A stretch of DNA of 64,000 nucleotides from an uncultured Eubacteriales bacterium (GCA_900545265.1 UQYI01000013.1:1-64000); one strand, 5' to 3'. Positions 32,210 through 41,736 are shown, counted from the stretch's first letter. Translations and numbers: made by a program. Notes: generated from the sequence alone by a model not told the origin.

Positions 32210-34413
32210 ACCAGAAGTTTTCTCTTTCTTCGTTTCTGGGAGATTGGGCGCTGCTCTTTTGCGGCGCACTGGGAGCCCCTCTGTGTGTGTTCACTGCCTA
32301 TAAGGTGCCTTTTTCCTGGGGAGAAGCGGTGGTCATGGCGGTGCTGATCACCGGTTTCCTGACCCTTATGTTCGGGTTACCCAAATATGGACCTTATTGT
32401 ATTGTTCCTTTTGGTGCCGGTGTGCTGGCCTATACCATTTTCGGTTGGGAAAAGCTTTTTGAAGGAGCGCGTCTGGCTGTTTCCATCATTCAGCAGGTGC
32501 TTTCTGGTACCATCGGCTTTATTCCACCGCCCATGCCCGAATATCTGGAAGCCGCCGGGATCAGTACCACTCCGTTTTTGGGGGCATTGGTGCTTTCGTT
32601 GGGACTTTTCATGGCCTGGGGGCTGTGCGCCGGGGAATCTGTCTGGCTGTCTCTATCCCTGCCGCTGCCGTTTCTGGCGCTTTCCATTATTTATTTTGAT
32701 CTTCCGCCCAGCCGTATGGCAGCCTGCCTGCTGCTTATATACTTTGGAGGTGTGCTGCTTACCGGCGGCTTGCGTAGGCATGCTCCCAAAGCAAGGGGAG
32801 GGGTCAGCCTGGGGGTTATAGGGGGTATGGCCCTGTTGTGTCTGCTGCTCAACGGTGCTTTGCCGGAGGAAAGTTATGACGGCAGGGATCCCGCGCAGGA
32901 AGGAACGGATCTTCAGCAGACGGTGGAAACGCTTTTTGAAAGCATCAAGCGTCTTTTTGACAACGGAGTCAAAGATACGGAAAATTTGCGCACCCAGGGA
33001 GAACGCCTGCCCAAAGGAGAAGCCGCCTTGTCTGTCAGATCCAGCTACGGCGGCACCCTGTATCTGCGTGGTTACTCTCTGGGACGATATACGGGGGGCA
33101 GCTGGCAGGCCGGACCGGAATATGCCGGCAGTGCACAGGGACTTACCCTGCTGGGCGCTCACTGCGAGTACCAGGGACAACTGATAGAAATAAAAAGTCG
33201 GGGGCAGGGGCTGCTGTACACGCCTTACGGGTATCGTCAGGAGGATCAGGGCGAGGTCACGGAGCATTATGTTCGGGCCCGGGGACTGAAAGAATATTAT
33301 TCATATTACACACCTGACTGGCGGGAAGCATTGGGATCTCCCTGGGAAGATGAAAGTCAACGGGCTTACCGGCAATGGGTGCAGGAAACGTATACTCAGC
33401 TGGATCAGGAGGTCAAGCTGCGGCTGCGTACCATTGCGGCCGAAAACGGCATTTATCCAGGAACGGCGCCTTATGCAGCGGCCCAGCAGGTGGCATCTCT
33501 GGTACGTTCCCTGGGAGAATATACACTCACCCCGGGTGAAACTCCGGCGGGGGAAGACTTTGTTCTATACTTTTTAGAGGAAAGCCGCCGCGGCTACTGT
33601 GTACATTTTGCCAGTGCCGCTACGGCCATGCTTCAGGCCCTGGATATTCCCGCCAGGTATGTTACCGGATATGCCGTGCGCCTGACGGCGGGGGAATGGG
33701 CTACCGTAACGGATGCCAATGCGCATGCATGGGTAGAGGTATATGTACCCGGCGTGGGCTGGGTTATGGTGGAAGCAACGGCGTCTCAGGACAATAGTCT
33801 GCCTTCCAGTGAAGGGGATGCAACGATGCCTACGCCTACACCGGAACCTACAGACACGCCTGCACCAACGGAACCGCCCGCTACGCCCGAGCCTTCGGAT
33901 GAACCGACACCGGAAGAAACAGAGCTGCCCGGAGAGTCGGAACAGCCTACGGAAGAGCCTGCCCCTGCACCGACAGATGTACCGGAAAAAACGGATGCGC
34001 CCGATGGACAGGACGGAAGCGGCGGCTTTATCTCCGAAGATGAGGAACAGGCGAAAAAGCCGGTTAGTCCCTGGTGGCTGCTTCTGCTGTTGCCTGCGGT
34101 GCTGGGAGGCGGCTGGTATCTGTATTACCGGGAGAGCGGCCGCAGATACAAAACGGCCGTAACGCAGGAGGATGGCCGAAAGGCTTTGCTGTATTTGTAC
34201 GGGCGGCTGGAAAAGCTTACCCGCTGGGGAGTGATCTTGCCGGAAAGAGCCGTGCAGCTGGCGCAAAAGGCCTGCTTCTCGCATCACGATATCACGGCGG
34301 AAGAACGGGCACAGATGGAAGAAATGCTGCAGGCGGCGGGGCGCTCTCTAAATCAGAGTATGCCGCGCTGGAAGCGGATGCTGCTGCGGGATGTGCTGCG
34401 ATTGTGGCCATAA
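32206..34413 (+). CDS. Transglutaminase-like membrane protein (TgpA type)
   Basis: The 735-residue protein starts with about six to seven membrane segments (1-215). An extracytoplasmic transglutaminase domain carries the catalytic cysteine in RRGYCVHFASAA (near 463), the histidine in TDANAHAWVEVY (near 508) and an acidic residue in VMVEATAS. A Pro/Thr/Glu-rich linker (about 540-610), a last membrane segment (about 623-640) and a cytoplasmic helical tail follow. It probably acts on surface proteins together with MoxR and DUF58. GTG at 32206 follows AGGAGG. Confidence 0.92.
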   Translation: MNQKFSLSSFLGDWALLFCGALGAPLCVFTAYKVPFSWGEAVVMAVLITGFLTLMFGLPKYGPYCIVPFGAGVLAYTIFGWEKLFEGARLAVSIIQQVLSGTIGFIPPPMPEYLEAAGISTTPFLGALVLSLGLFMAWGLCAGESVWLSLSLPLPFLALSIIYFDLPPSRMAACLLLIYFGGVLLTGGLRRHAPKARGGVSLGVIGGMALLCLLLNGALPEESYDGRDPAQEGTDLQQTVETLFESIKRLFDNGVKDTENLRTQGERLPKGEAALSVRSSYGGTLYLRGYSLGRYTGGSWQAGPEYAGSAQGLTLLGAHCEYQGQLIEIKSRGQGLLYTPYGYRQEDQGEVTEHYVRARGLKEYYSYYTPDWREALGSPWEDESQRAYRQWVQETYTQLDQEVKLRLRTIAAENGIYPGTAPYAAAQQVASLVRSLGEYTLTPGETPAGEDFVLYFLEESRRGYCVHFASAATAMLQALDIPARYVTGYAVRLTAGEWATVTDANAHAWVEVYVPGVGWVMVEATASQDNSLPSSEGDATMPTPTPEPTDTPAPTEPPATPEPSDEPTPEETELPGESEQPTEEPAPAPTDVPEKTDAPDGQDGSGGFISEDEEQAKKPVSPWWLLLLLPAVLGGGWYLYYRESGRRYKTAVTQEDGRKALLYLYGRLEKLTRWGVILPERAVQLAQKACFSHHDITAEERAQMEEMLQAAGRSLNQSMPRWKRMLLRDVLRLWP

Positions 34414-34414
34414 A

Positions 34415-34452
34415 AAGACAGGCGGGAGGGCATATCCTTTCCGCCTGCTGCA
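34415..34452 (-). terminator. Terminator of the HAD gene
   Basis: On the minus strand CAGGCGGAAAGG and CCCTCCCGCCTG pair (with G-T pairs) and are followed by TCTTTTTA. Confidence 0.75.
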
Positions 34453-34463
34453 TATATTTATGT

Positions 34464-35120
34464 TCAGGAAAGTCTGTCAATGATACCCGGCAATTCCAAC
34501 GGATCGTCAATAACAAACTCACTGCCCAGATCCTCCAGCAGCTGCCGTCCCTTAAATCCCCAGGCAGCACCGCAGAAATGCAGTCCGGCGTTCCGGGCAA
34601 AGGCAAAATCCACATCGGAATCACCCACGTAAAGCGACTTTTCCGGGGAAACCTTCAGCGCATCCAGTACATATAAAAGGCTGGCCGGATCGGGCTTTAC
34701 GGGGAACCGGGGATCCTGCCCCTGAATGCAGTCAAAAAGTTCCTTCCAATCCTGGAAAAGGCAGTGAAGCATATCTTCTGTATTTTGATGTGGCTTATTG
34801 GAAACTACAGCCAGTTTCAGCCCTCTTTGACGCAGACTGTGCAGTGTTTCCCGGATCCCCGGATAGGGCTGGGTGCTGTCACAAAGATGCACAGAGTAAT
34901 CCGCATAATAGGTTTTCATGACCTGTTCCCATTCCGGCTCCCGTCCCCGGGGCATGGCGCTGCGGCACAGCTCTTTCATACCGTGGCCCACCATGGACTG
35001 GATCTCTTCCTGCGTATAGGCGGGTATGTTATGTGCGCATAAAGCCCGGTTCATGGAAGCGGCAATATCGGCTATGGTGTTGCACAGGGTGCCGTCCAAA
35101 TCAAAAGCAATCAGCTGCAT
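34464..35120 (-). CDS. HAD-family hydrolase, phosphoglycolate phosphatase-like
   Basis: A 218-residue HAD phosphatase. Motif I is FDLDGTLCNT (6-15), motif II VVSNKP (near 109), motif III a lysine in PVKPDP (near 144) and motif IV YVGDSDVDFAFA (near 166-177). The cap lies between residues 15 and 85. Sequence fits the Gph/PgmB side of the family; the substrate is not clear. Start 35120 has AAAGGATG upstream; longer readings lack a ribosome site. Confidence 0.88.
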   Translation of the reverse strand: MQLIAFDLDGTLCNTIADIAASMNRALCAHNIPAYTQEEIQSMVGHGMKELCRSAMPRGREPEWEQVMKTYYADYSVHLCDSTQPYPGIRETLHSLRQRGLKLAVVSNKPHQNTEDMLHCLFQDWKELFDCIQGQDPRFPVKPDPASLLYVLDALKVSPEKSLYVGDSDVDFAFARNAGLHFCGAAWGFKGRQLLEDLGSEFVIDDPLELPGIIDRLS

Positions 35121-35192
35121 GGGTTCACATCCTTTCCGAAAACAGCTTGAGTATACCACGACTCGCCCATGGAATAAACCCCTTTTCCAGAC

Positions 35193-35221
35193 TTCACAAA
35201 CCCTTGCCGCCTTGCTATAAT
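35193..35221 (+). promoter_or_regulatory. Promoter of the DUF2156-galK-kamBC operon
   Basis: TTCACA (35193-35198) and TATAAT (35216-35221) are 17 bases apart, 17 bases before the DUF2156 start. Confidence 0.7.
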
Positions 35222-35238
35222 GAAAACGGAGATAGTAT

Positions 35239-36126
35239 ATGGACACTTTTGTACGGGTAAACAAACAAAATATTGCTGCACTTGCCCCTTATTTTGCGGC
35301 TTCCCCTAATCGGATCTGTGATAACACGCTGGGTGTTACTTATCAATGGCGGGATATATTCGATACCTGGTATTCTCTGACGGGAGAAGTGCTGACCACT
35401 CGCTCCGTATATCCCCGGATCGGCCTCTGCTATGCAGTGCCGCTGGGACAGGGAGATACTTCTGCCGCCTATACGGCTATGGAGGCGGATGCGGCGATGT
35501 TGAGGATTCCGCTGCGTTTTGCCTGCGTTGGAGAAGAACAGCTCCCTTTACTGGCGGAACGTTATGGAAAAGAACACCTGCGCATAGAAGAAAAACGCGA
35601 TTGGGCGGATTACCTGTATGATCCGGCCGGTTTTGCTTATAGCGGCAAGCGATTTCACACTCAGAAAAATCATGTAAACCATTTTTACAAGGAATTTCCC
35701 GAAGCAAAGCTGGAACCTGTGACGGATTCCATGATGCCGGAAATAGAGGCATTCCTGCAAAAAGTCATTACCCAGCATCCGGAAATGAGCAATGCGGAGC
35801 GGCAGGAGGTTATGGGTACACTGGATCTTATTGAACACAAGGAAGCGCTTCAGCAGTTAAGCGCCTGCCTTCGTACCCGTTTGGGTATCACCGCCATTTC
35901 CGTTGGAGAACGGCAGGGAGACACGCTGTACGTTCACGGGGAAAAGGCTGATGCCGAAGCGGCCGGAGCCTTTCCTTCCATGGCACAGGCCTTTGTAGAA
36001 TATGCGGGAGAGGGTATGACCTATGTGAACCGGGAGGATGATGCTGGGGATCCGGGTATCCGCTACAGCAAAGAACAGTACCGTCCTGTGCAGATGCTGA
36101 AAAAATATCTGGTCACTGTAGATTGA
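35239..36126 (+). CDS. DUF2156 protein (lysyl-phosphatidylglycerol synthase C-terminal-like)
   Basis: The 295-residue cytosolic protein is built from two GNAT-like halves as in DUF2156. Landmarks are CDNTLGVTYQWRD (about 27-39), a DYLYDPAGFAYSGKRFHTQK stretch with KNHVNHF (about 123-148) and YVNREDDAGDPGIRYSKEQY near 262-281, the typical family ending. Related domains transfer aminoacyl groups from tRNA to lipids, but stand-alone members have no known substrate. It is the first gene of a co-directional run leading into galK. Confidence 0.85.
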   Translation: MDTFVRVNKQNIAALAPYFAASPNRICDNTLGVTYQWRDIFDTWYSLTGEVLTTRSVYPRIGLCYAVPLGQGDTSAAYTAMEADAAMLRIPLRFACVGEEQLPLLAERYGKEHLRIEEKRDWADYLYDPAGFAYSGKRFHTQKNHVNHFYKEFPEAKLEPVTDSMMPEIEAFLQKVITQHPEMSNAERQEVMGTLDLIEHKEALQQLSACLRTRLGITAISVGERQGDTLYVHGEKADAEAAGAFPSMAQAFVEYAGEGMTYVNREDDAGDPGIRYSKEQYRPVQMLKKYLVTVD

Positions 36127-36145
36127 CAGGCAGGGGATGATCCAT

Positions 36146-37339
36146 ATGAAAAAACAGCTGCTGTTCCTTTTTGCGGAGAAATTTGGAGGGGAAGAACTTC
36201 CACGGGCCTTTTTTGCCGGAGGACGGGTGAATCTCATTGGTGAGCATACAGACTATAACGGCGGTCATGTTTTCCCCTGTGCGTTGACCATGGGCACATG
36301 GTGCCTGCTTCGCCTGCGGAGAGACCGTCAGCTGCGCTTTTTCTCCGCAAACTTTTCGGAACGGGGGATCCTTTACGGATCGCTGGACGAGCTTGCCTAT
36401 GCAAAAAAAGCAGGCTGGAGCAATTACTGCGCAGGTATGCTTTGGACTATGGCACAGCGGGGCATATTCATTCCGCTGGGGTTTGATATGCTGGTTTGGG
36501 GCAATATCCCCAGTGGCGCAGGGCTGTCTTCTTCTGCTTCGCTGGAGATGGCCATGGGGGAAGCGCTGCGGCAGGTTTACGGTTTGGAGTTTTCCAACAC
36601 AACGATGGCTTTGCTGGGGCAGCAGACGGAAAATGACTTTATCGGTTTGTGCTGCGGGATCATGGATCAGTTTGCCATTGCCATGGGACGGAAAAACTGC
36701 GGCATCTATCTGGATACGTCCAGCCTTTCCTATCGATATTGTCCGGTGGAACTGGGGGAGTACGGTATTCTTATCATGAACACCATGAAACGCCGCGAAC
36801 TGGCCGGTTCCAAGTATAACGAACGGCGCAGCCAATGCGAGCACGCCCTGCAGCAGCTGCAGCAAAAGCTTTCCATTCGCACTCTGGGGGAGCTGGATGA
36901 AGCCTCCTTTGAGGCAAATTGCACCCTGATCACAGATCCGGCAGAACGGCGAAGGGCCAGGCATGCCGTATATGAAAACCGGCGCACCATGGCGGCCGTG
37001 GAGGCATTGGAACACCGGAACCTTCCGGCCTTTGGTGCCCTTATGGATGAAAGCCACCGCTCTTTGCGGGATGAATATGAGGTGAGCTGCCCTGAACTGG
37101 ATACGCTGGTAGAGGCGGCGCGCTCTCAAAAAGGTGTTCTGGGTGCCAGGATGACCGGCGGCGGCTTTGGAGGATGCGCCATTGCGCTGGTTTGCAGGAA
37201 CCGTATGGAACAGGTCATCCGCAGTGTGCAGGAAACATATACAAACACCATCGGCCACGGAGCAGAGTTTTATCCTGCATCTGTTGGCGGCGGGCCCAGA
37301 GAGATATTCTTTGAGTCGGCCGAAAATAAAATTCACTAA
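36146..37339 (+). CDS. galK: Galactokinase (GHMP kinase)
   Basis: The 397-residue enzyme phosphorylates galactose at C1. All three GHMP motifs are intact: GRVNLIGEHTDYNGG (about 27-41), GNIPSGAGLSSSASLE (about 119-134) and GARMTGGGFGGCAIAL (about 332-347). The ATG at 36146 is preferred over 36137, because the AGGGG site directly abuts the earlier one. No galT or galE lies nearby; the next gene, a nucleotidyltransferase, may use the sugar-1-phosphate directly. Distinguishing galactose from N-acetylgalactosamine or another sugar is not possible from the sequence alone. Confidence 0.9.
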   Translation: MKKQLLFLFAEKFGGEELPRAFFAGGRVNLIGEHTDYNGGHVFPCALTMGTWCLLRLRRDRQLRFFSANFSERGILYGSLDELAYAKKAGWSNYCAGMLWTMAQRGIFIPLGFDMLVWGNIPSGAGLSSSASLEMAMGEALRQVYGLEFSNTTMALLGQQTENDFIGLCCGIMDQFAIAMGRKNCGIYLDTSSLSYRYCPVELGEYGILIMNTMKRRELAGSKYNERRSQCEHALQQLQQKLSIRTLGELDEASFEANCTLITDPAERRRARHAVYENRRTMAAVEALEHRNLPAFGALMDESHRSLRDEYEVSCPELDTLVEAARSQKGVLGARMTGGGFGGCAIALVCRNRMEQVIRSVQETYTNTIGHGAEFYPASVGGGPREIFFESAENKIH

Positions 37340-37360
37340 ATTTTCAGGAGGAAACGGAGT

Positions 37361-38281
37361 ATGGAAAAACCGATTCTGGTGGTTATGGCTGCGGGTATGG
37401 GCAGTCGGTATGGCGGTATGAAGCAGATCGCACCTGTGGATGCAGAGGGCCATGTGATCATGGATTTCTCCATTTTTGATGCCATGCGGGCAGGCTTTGA
37501 AAAGGTTGTCTGCATTATAAAAAAGGAGATGCAGGAGGATTTTGAAGACGTGATTGCCCGGAGGATTCGTCCTCATATGGACATCCACTATGCCTTTCAG
37601 GATATTCATGCCCTGCCGGAAGGCTTTTCCGTACCGGAAGGACGCACAAAGCCCTGGGGTACTGCCCATGCGGTCATGGCGGCAAAAGAGCTTATTGGCA
37701 GCGCCCCTTTTGCCGTGATCAACGCTGACGATTTTTACGGCCGGGAAGCCTATGATACTATCTATCAATACCTGAGTCAACCTCATGAAGCGGGAGCTTA
37801 CGCCATGGTGGGCTATCTGCTGAAAAACACCGTCACAGATAACGGTCATGTGGCCAGGGGCGTTTGCCAGGCTAATGAGGAAGGATATCTGACGGGGATC
37901 CAGGAGCGGCTGCATATTGAAAAGCGGCCTCAGGGTCACATTGCCTATACAGAAGATGATGGGCAAACCTATACGGAACTGGCTCCCAATACCACTGTGT
38001 CCATGAACTTCTGGGGCTATGATCATACTTTTCTTGAGGCGATCGAAGCCAGATTTCCGGCTTTCCTTCAGGAGAATCTGCCCGTAAATCCCCTTAAGTG
38101 CGAATATCTGGTACCTCGGGTGACCAATGATCTTATTGAAGACGGAGAAGCCAGTGTAAAAGTGCTTCACTGTCCGGCGCAGTGGCATGGCGTCACTTAT
38201 AAACAGGATATGCCGGCTCTTCAGGCGTCCATCCGGGAAATGAAAGCACAGGGGCTCTATCCGGAATATCTCTGGAAATGA
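37361..38281 (+). CDS. Sugar-phosphate nucleotidyltransferase family protein
   Basis: The 306-residue protein carries the nucleotidyltransferase motif MAAGMGSRYGGMKQIAPV (9-26) with the G-x-G-x-R and Lys pattern, PWGTAHAVMAAKEL (about 99-112) and INADDFYG (about 121-128). It would activate a sugar-1-phosphate to an NDP sugar, plausibly the product of galK. GGAGGAAACGGAGT precedes the start. Its stop overlaps the next ATG by 4 bases (ATGA), which couples it to the kamB-like gene. Confidence 0.85.
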   Translation: MEKPILVVMAAGMGSRYGGMKQIAPVDAEGHVIMDFSIFDAMRAGFEKVVCIIKKEMQEDFEDVIARRIRPHMDIHYAFQDIHALPEGFSVPEGRTKPWGTAHAVMAAKELIGSAPFAVINADDFYGREAYDTIYQYLSQPHEAGAYAMVGYLLKNTVTDNGHVARGVCQANEEGYLTGIQERLHIEKRPQGHIAYTEDDGQTYTELAPNTTVSMNFWGYDHTFLEAIEARFPAFLQENLPVNPLKCEYLVPRVTNDLIEDGEASVKVLHCPAQWHGVTYKQDMPALQASIREMKAQGLYPEYLWK

Positions 38282-39264
38282 GCCTGTACACGCAGCTTGC
38301 ATCCTATCGAACGATATGTCTGGCCGGCATGTGCAAAAATGCCGGAAAAACCACTGCGCTGAGAACCATCCTTCGGGAGGATGACGGACGTTACGGCCCC
38401 TTAGGGCTGACCTCCATCGGCCGGGATGGCGAGCGGGAAGATATCGTTACCGGGACAAAGAAACCACAACTGTATATTCGGGAAGGCACCCTGGTGGCAA
38501 CTGCTCAGGGTTTACTTCCGTTTTGTGATATTTCCCAGGAAATTCTTATGGAAACCGGTTTTTATACTCCTATGGGGCAAGTGCTGCTGCTTCGGGCGCT
38601 GTCTGATGGGTATGTGGAGATCGGCGGTCCTTCTATGGCCAGTCAGCTGGCGGTGCTTAACAAAATGTTTTTTGCCCATGGAGCCGGAAAAGTGTTGCTG
38701 GACGGTGCGCTGTTCCGCAAGAGCCTTTGCGCACCGGAGGTAAGCGAAGGAATACTTCTTTCTTCGGGAGCGTCCTACTCTCCGGACATGCTGCGCACAG
38801 TGCAGGATACGGCATTTGCCGCCCGAATGCTGATGCTCCCGCTGACAAAGCTTTTCAACGGGAAGCAGGCAGGGGAGGAGCGACAGCTTTACCTGGACGA
38901 AAGCGGAGAGGTACGTCCGTTTTCTGCGTGGGAAGAAGCATTTGCTTCCTCAGGCGTGCTGCTGCTCGGTGCGGTAACGGATAAACGGGTGGAAAAACTT
39001 TTGACCCGGCGTTCAAAATCGCCTATGGAACTTTGCTGTGAGGATGGCACCCGGCTTTTTCTTTCGCCTCTTATGGAACAAAAGCTCCTGCGGACGGGGG
39101 TGCATCTGGCTGTTCAAAAAAAGAACACCCTTGTGGCAGTTACAGCCAATCCTTTTTCAGACCGGGGTACGCCTTATGACAGAGAGAGCTTTTTCGCCCA
39201 TATGACTCGGGCGTTGGCACCTGTGCCGGTGGTGGATGCAGAGAAAGAGTATAACGCAATATGA
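38278..39264 (+). CDS. kamB: Lysine 5,6-aminomutase reactivase subunit KamB-like P-loop protein
   Basis: A 328-residue protein with an unusual P-loop, CLAGMCKNAGKTTALRTIL (14-32), followed by IGRDGEREDIVTGTKKPQLY (about 47-66). This pattern matches KamB, the partner of the MutS-like ATPase KamC in restoring adenosyl-B12-dependent lysine 5,6-aminomutase. The KamC-like gene follows by 19 bases and the mutase genes kamD/kamE are 7 kb downstream. The annotation comes from family resemblance and context; the alternative is an unrelated P-loop NTPase. It is translationally coupled to a sugar nucleotidyltransferase, which is not its usual neighbour. Confidence 0.75.
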   Translation: MSLYTQLASYRTICLAGMCKNAGKTTALRTILREDDGRYGPLGLTSIGRDGEREDIVTGTKKPQLYIREGTLVATAQGLLPFCDISQEILMETGFYTPMGQVLLLRALSDGYVEIGGPSMASQLAVLNKMFFAHGAGKVLLDGALFRKSLCAPEVSEGILLSSGASYSPDMLRTVQDTAFAARMLMLPLTKLFNGKQAGEERQLYLDESGEVRPFSAWEEAFASSGVLLLGAVTDKRVEKLLTRRSKSPMELCCEDGTRLFLSPLMEQKLLRTGVHLAVQKKNTLVAVTANPFSDRGTPYDRESFFAHMTRALAPVPVVDAEKEYNAI

Positions 39265-39283
39265 ACACATATGGAGATGACCA

Positions 39284-40717
39284 ATGAAAGTAAGCGATAA
39301 GTTCCTGCAAAAAGTGGGGTTCCCCTATATTCTGGAGCATCTGCCTGTCCAAAGCCCAATGGGAGAAATATGCAAACGAAATTTGAAGCCCTATGCTCCT
39401 GCGGAAAAGGAACGGCTTCTGGAAGAATTAGCTCTGGTGACATGGGCTTTGGAACGGCTGGATACACCTGCATGGAATAAACTGCTGCAGGAACTTATGC
39501 TCCTTAAGGATGTAAGCGGCAGTCTCAAACGGCTGGAAAGCGGGGAACTGACCCTGCCTGAGCTTTTTGAACTCAAGGGATTTGCACTGCGCCTGCGTGG
39601 AACGGCGTTGGCGCTGGAAATTTTGGCACCTGTACCGGAAGCACTTTGCATCGATGCCTGTCCGGAGGTTCTGGATATATTGGATCCGGAACATACCCTG
39701 ACACCGGCTTTTGCCCTGCGGGAGGGATGGAGTGAGGAACTTTCTCAAATTCGCAGCGAAAAGCGTTCTCTGGAAAAGCAGATAGCTGTTGCCCATGGAG
39801 AACAGCGGGAGAAACTTCTGGTGGCACGTACGGCCGTTTGTGCCAGAGAAGAGGCAGAGGAGCAGCGTATGCGCCGGGCTATTACGGCAGAGTTGGCTCC
39901 TTTTAGAACCAGATTGGAAGAACAGGTCGGCAGACTGGGGCATCTGGATCTGGTTGGAGGCAAGGCCGCTTTGGCCAGGGAATTGGGAGGTGTTTGCCCG
40001 AGGTTCACTGAGGAAGGAATTGGCTTTACCGCCATGCGTATTCCTCAGCTGGAAGCCCGCTTAAAGGAATCGGGCCGTAGCTTTACTCCTCTGACCATAG
40101 AGCTGCCAAAGGGTATCTGTGCCCTGACCGGGGCCAATATGGGCGGAAAAAGCGTGGCTTTGTGCGCGTTGGGATTGAATGTATATCTGGCCCATTGCGG
40201 ATGCTACGTATTTGCCGAGGAGGGGCATATGCCTTTGTTGGATGGCCTTTGTCTGGTGGACGGAGAGATGGAAGATGCGCAGCGGGGACTTTCTTCTTTC
40301 GGCGGTGAGCTCATGGCAGCGGAGGAAGCAGCGCTGGAGGCGGAAAAAGGGCTCTGTTTGTGCCTGTTTGATGAATTTGCCCGGGGCACCAATCCATTCG
40401 AAGGGGCCCGTATACAAAAAGGAACTGCCAGATACTTTCGCAGCCTGGGGGCTTACAGCGTTTTTGTGACTCATTATGACGGCGTATCAGCTTTGGCGGA
40501 TGTGTGCTACTGCACCCGCGGATTAAAGAACATGCCGGACAGAGCCATGCCGGAAGCTCATAAGGACAGGCTGGCCTTGCTGAAACGGTATATGGATTAT
40601 GGGCTGGAGCCGGTACCGAAGAACGCTCCTGTGCCACGGGAGGCTCTCCGAGTGGCAGAACTGATGGGACTGGAACCAACTTTGCTCCAGGAGATCCGGC
40701 AGGCATACGAGGAATAA
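39284..40717 (+). CDS. kamC: Lysine 5,6-aminomutase reactivase ATPase KamC-like (MutS-related)
   Basis: The 477-residue protein has a C-terminal MutS-type ATPase: Walker A TGANMGGKSVALCAL (about 283-297), Walker B CLCLFDEFARGTNPFEG (about 360-376) and VFVTHYDG (about 393-400). It has a charged helical middle (about 145-215) but no mismatch-binding domain, so it is not a mismatch-repair MutS. KamC-type proteins act with KamB to exchange damaged cobalamin in lysine 5,6-aminomutase. AGATGACC precedes the ATG; the gene is the last of the galK-linked run. Confidence 0.78.
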   Translation: MKVSDKFLQKVGFPYILEHLPVQSPMGEICKRNLKPYAPAEKERLLEELALVTWALERLDTPAWNKLLQELMLLKDVSGSLKRLESGELTLPELFELKGFALRLRGTALALEILAPVPEALCIDACPEVLDILDPEHTLTPAFALREGWSEELSQIRSEKRSLEKQIAVAHGEQREKLLVARTAVCAREEAEEQRMRRAITAELAPFRTRLEEQVGRLGHLDLVGGKAALARELGGVCPRFTEEGIGFTAMRIPQLEARLKESGRSFTPLTIELPKGICALTGANMGGKSVALCALGLNVYLAHCGCYVFAEEGHMPLLDGLCLVDGEMEDAQRGLSSFGGELMAAEEAALEAEKGLCLCLFDEFARGTNPFEGARIQKGTARYFRSLGAYSVFVTHYDGVSALADVCYCTRGLKNMPDRAMPEAHKDRLALLKRYMDYGLEPVPKNAPVPREALRVAELMGLEPTLLQEIRQAYEE

Positions 40718-40853
40718 GAGCAGCGGATGCTGCTTTACCATGCAGCCGAAAGGACAATGCAGAAGAATTACCGGATTCGCAAACGAATGGGAACGACGAG
40801 TGGAGCCACCGGGATTCATTGGGCAGATACTGTCGTAAAGAAGGGGGGAGAAG

Positions 40854-41633
40854 ATGGAAATCACGTTTGTAAATCCGGGTGTAGACTATATGATACAGCG
40901 GATCATGGATTTTCAGACCGAAGATGCACTTTCCTTCTGGTCCGAACCACTGTATCATTTCTATCCGCAACTGGATAAGGCGTATGCCGTAAGCTTGCCG
41001 CCTACTGAAAGAAGAAATTATATTGAACGCGTAATGCGAAACGTTTATGCCGGGGTGGAGGATACGATCTGTGAAAAGACCGTTTTATATTCTCGCCACT
41101 GGAATGCTTGCAAGACGCAAATCACGGCGACCTTATCAGATGCTTTTGATGTGGATTGTGTCGGCCTGTTTAACGACATGCGGTGCAATGTAAGCATAAA
41201 TCCTGTAGAACCGCGCTTTTTGAGAGAGCATTGTTATGATACTTTCTACTTGAACAGCGAAAAAGGCGCCATTGGCGGAGGAATACACGAAGTCATACAT
41301 TTCGTCTGGTTCCATGTATGGAACAGAGTATTCAAGGATGAGTATGAAGAATATGAGCGGCCTTCACTCAAATGGATTTTGAGCGAGATGGTTGTGGAAC
41401 CTGTCATGAAAGATGAGCGGCTCAGTTCTATAAATCCTTACTTTCCAAGGGAAAATGGAGGCTGCGTATATCCGTACTTTTTTGATATGGTGGTGGATGG
41501 AAAGCCGATATTGGATACTCTGGACGCTATGTACAGGAATATGCCCATCGAAGACTTTATGCGGCGCAGTTATGCTTACTGCCAGAAACATGAAGCGGAG
41601 ATCCGAGAGCATATCAGAAAATCAGAGCGATAA
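40854..41633 (+). CDS. Orphan HExxH protein, putative metallopeptidase
   Basis: A 259-residue protein without a recognised family. Residues 145-149 read HEVIH in GGGIHEVIHFVWFHVW, a zinc-binding HExxH helix, and Glu178 in WILSEMVVEPVM could be the third ligand as in gluzincins. The rest is rich in aromatic residues. No signal peptide is present, so it is probably cytosolic. AAGGGGGGAGA precedes the ATG. It opens the accessory patch between kamC and the lysine operon. Confidence 0.6.
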   Translation: MEITFVNPGVDYMIQRIMDFQTEDALSFWSEPLYHFYPQLDKAYAVSLPPTERRNYIERVMRNVYAGVEDTICEKTVLYSRHWNACKTQITATLSDAFDVDCVGLFNDMRCNVSINPVEPRFLREHCYDTFYLNSEKGAIGGGIHEVIHFVWFHVWNRVFKDEYEEYERPSLKWILSEMVVEPVMKDERLSSINPYFPRENGGCVYPYFFDMVVDGKPILDTLDAMYRNMPIEDFMRRSYAYCQKHEAEIREHIRKSER

Positions 41634-41636
41634 CTT

Positions 41637-41736
41637 TGCAACGGGGGCTGAAGCTTCAAAAATAACTCTGGATGACATGGTATATAAAGATGATCCGGAC
41701 GCTTCACTCAGCTGGCTTTTCAGCACCGGAGCCTAA
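41637..41736 (+). pseudogene. Short coding-like tail, possible gene fragment
   Basis: Directly after the HExxH gene, in a different frame, about 32 codons read ATGAEASKITLDDMVYKDDP then DASLSWLFSTGA and stop. The residue pattern looks like a natural protein C-terminus but no start or ribosome site belongs to it. It may be the remnant of a deleted gene. Confidence 0.3.

Noticed and set aside
36113..38302. A 729-codon open frame on the minus strand opposite galK and the nucleotidyltransferase.
   Set aside because: It is antisense to two clear enzymes with intact motifs, has no ribosome site and no recognisable domain.
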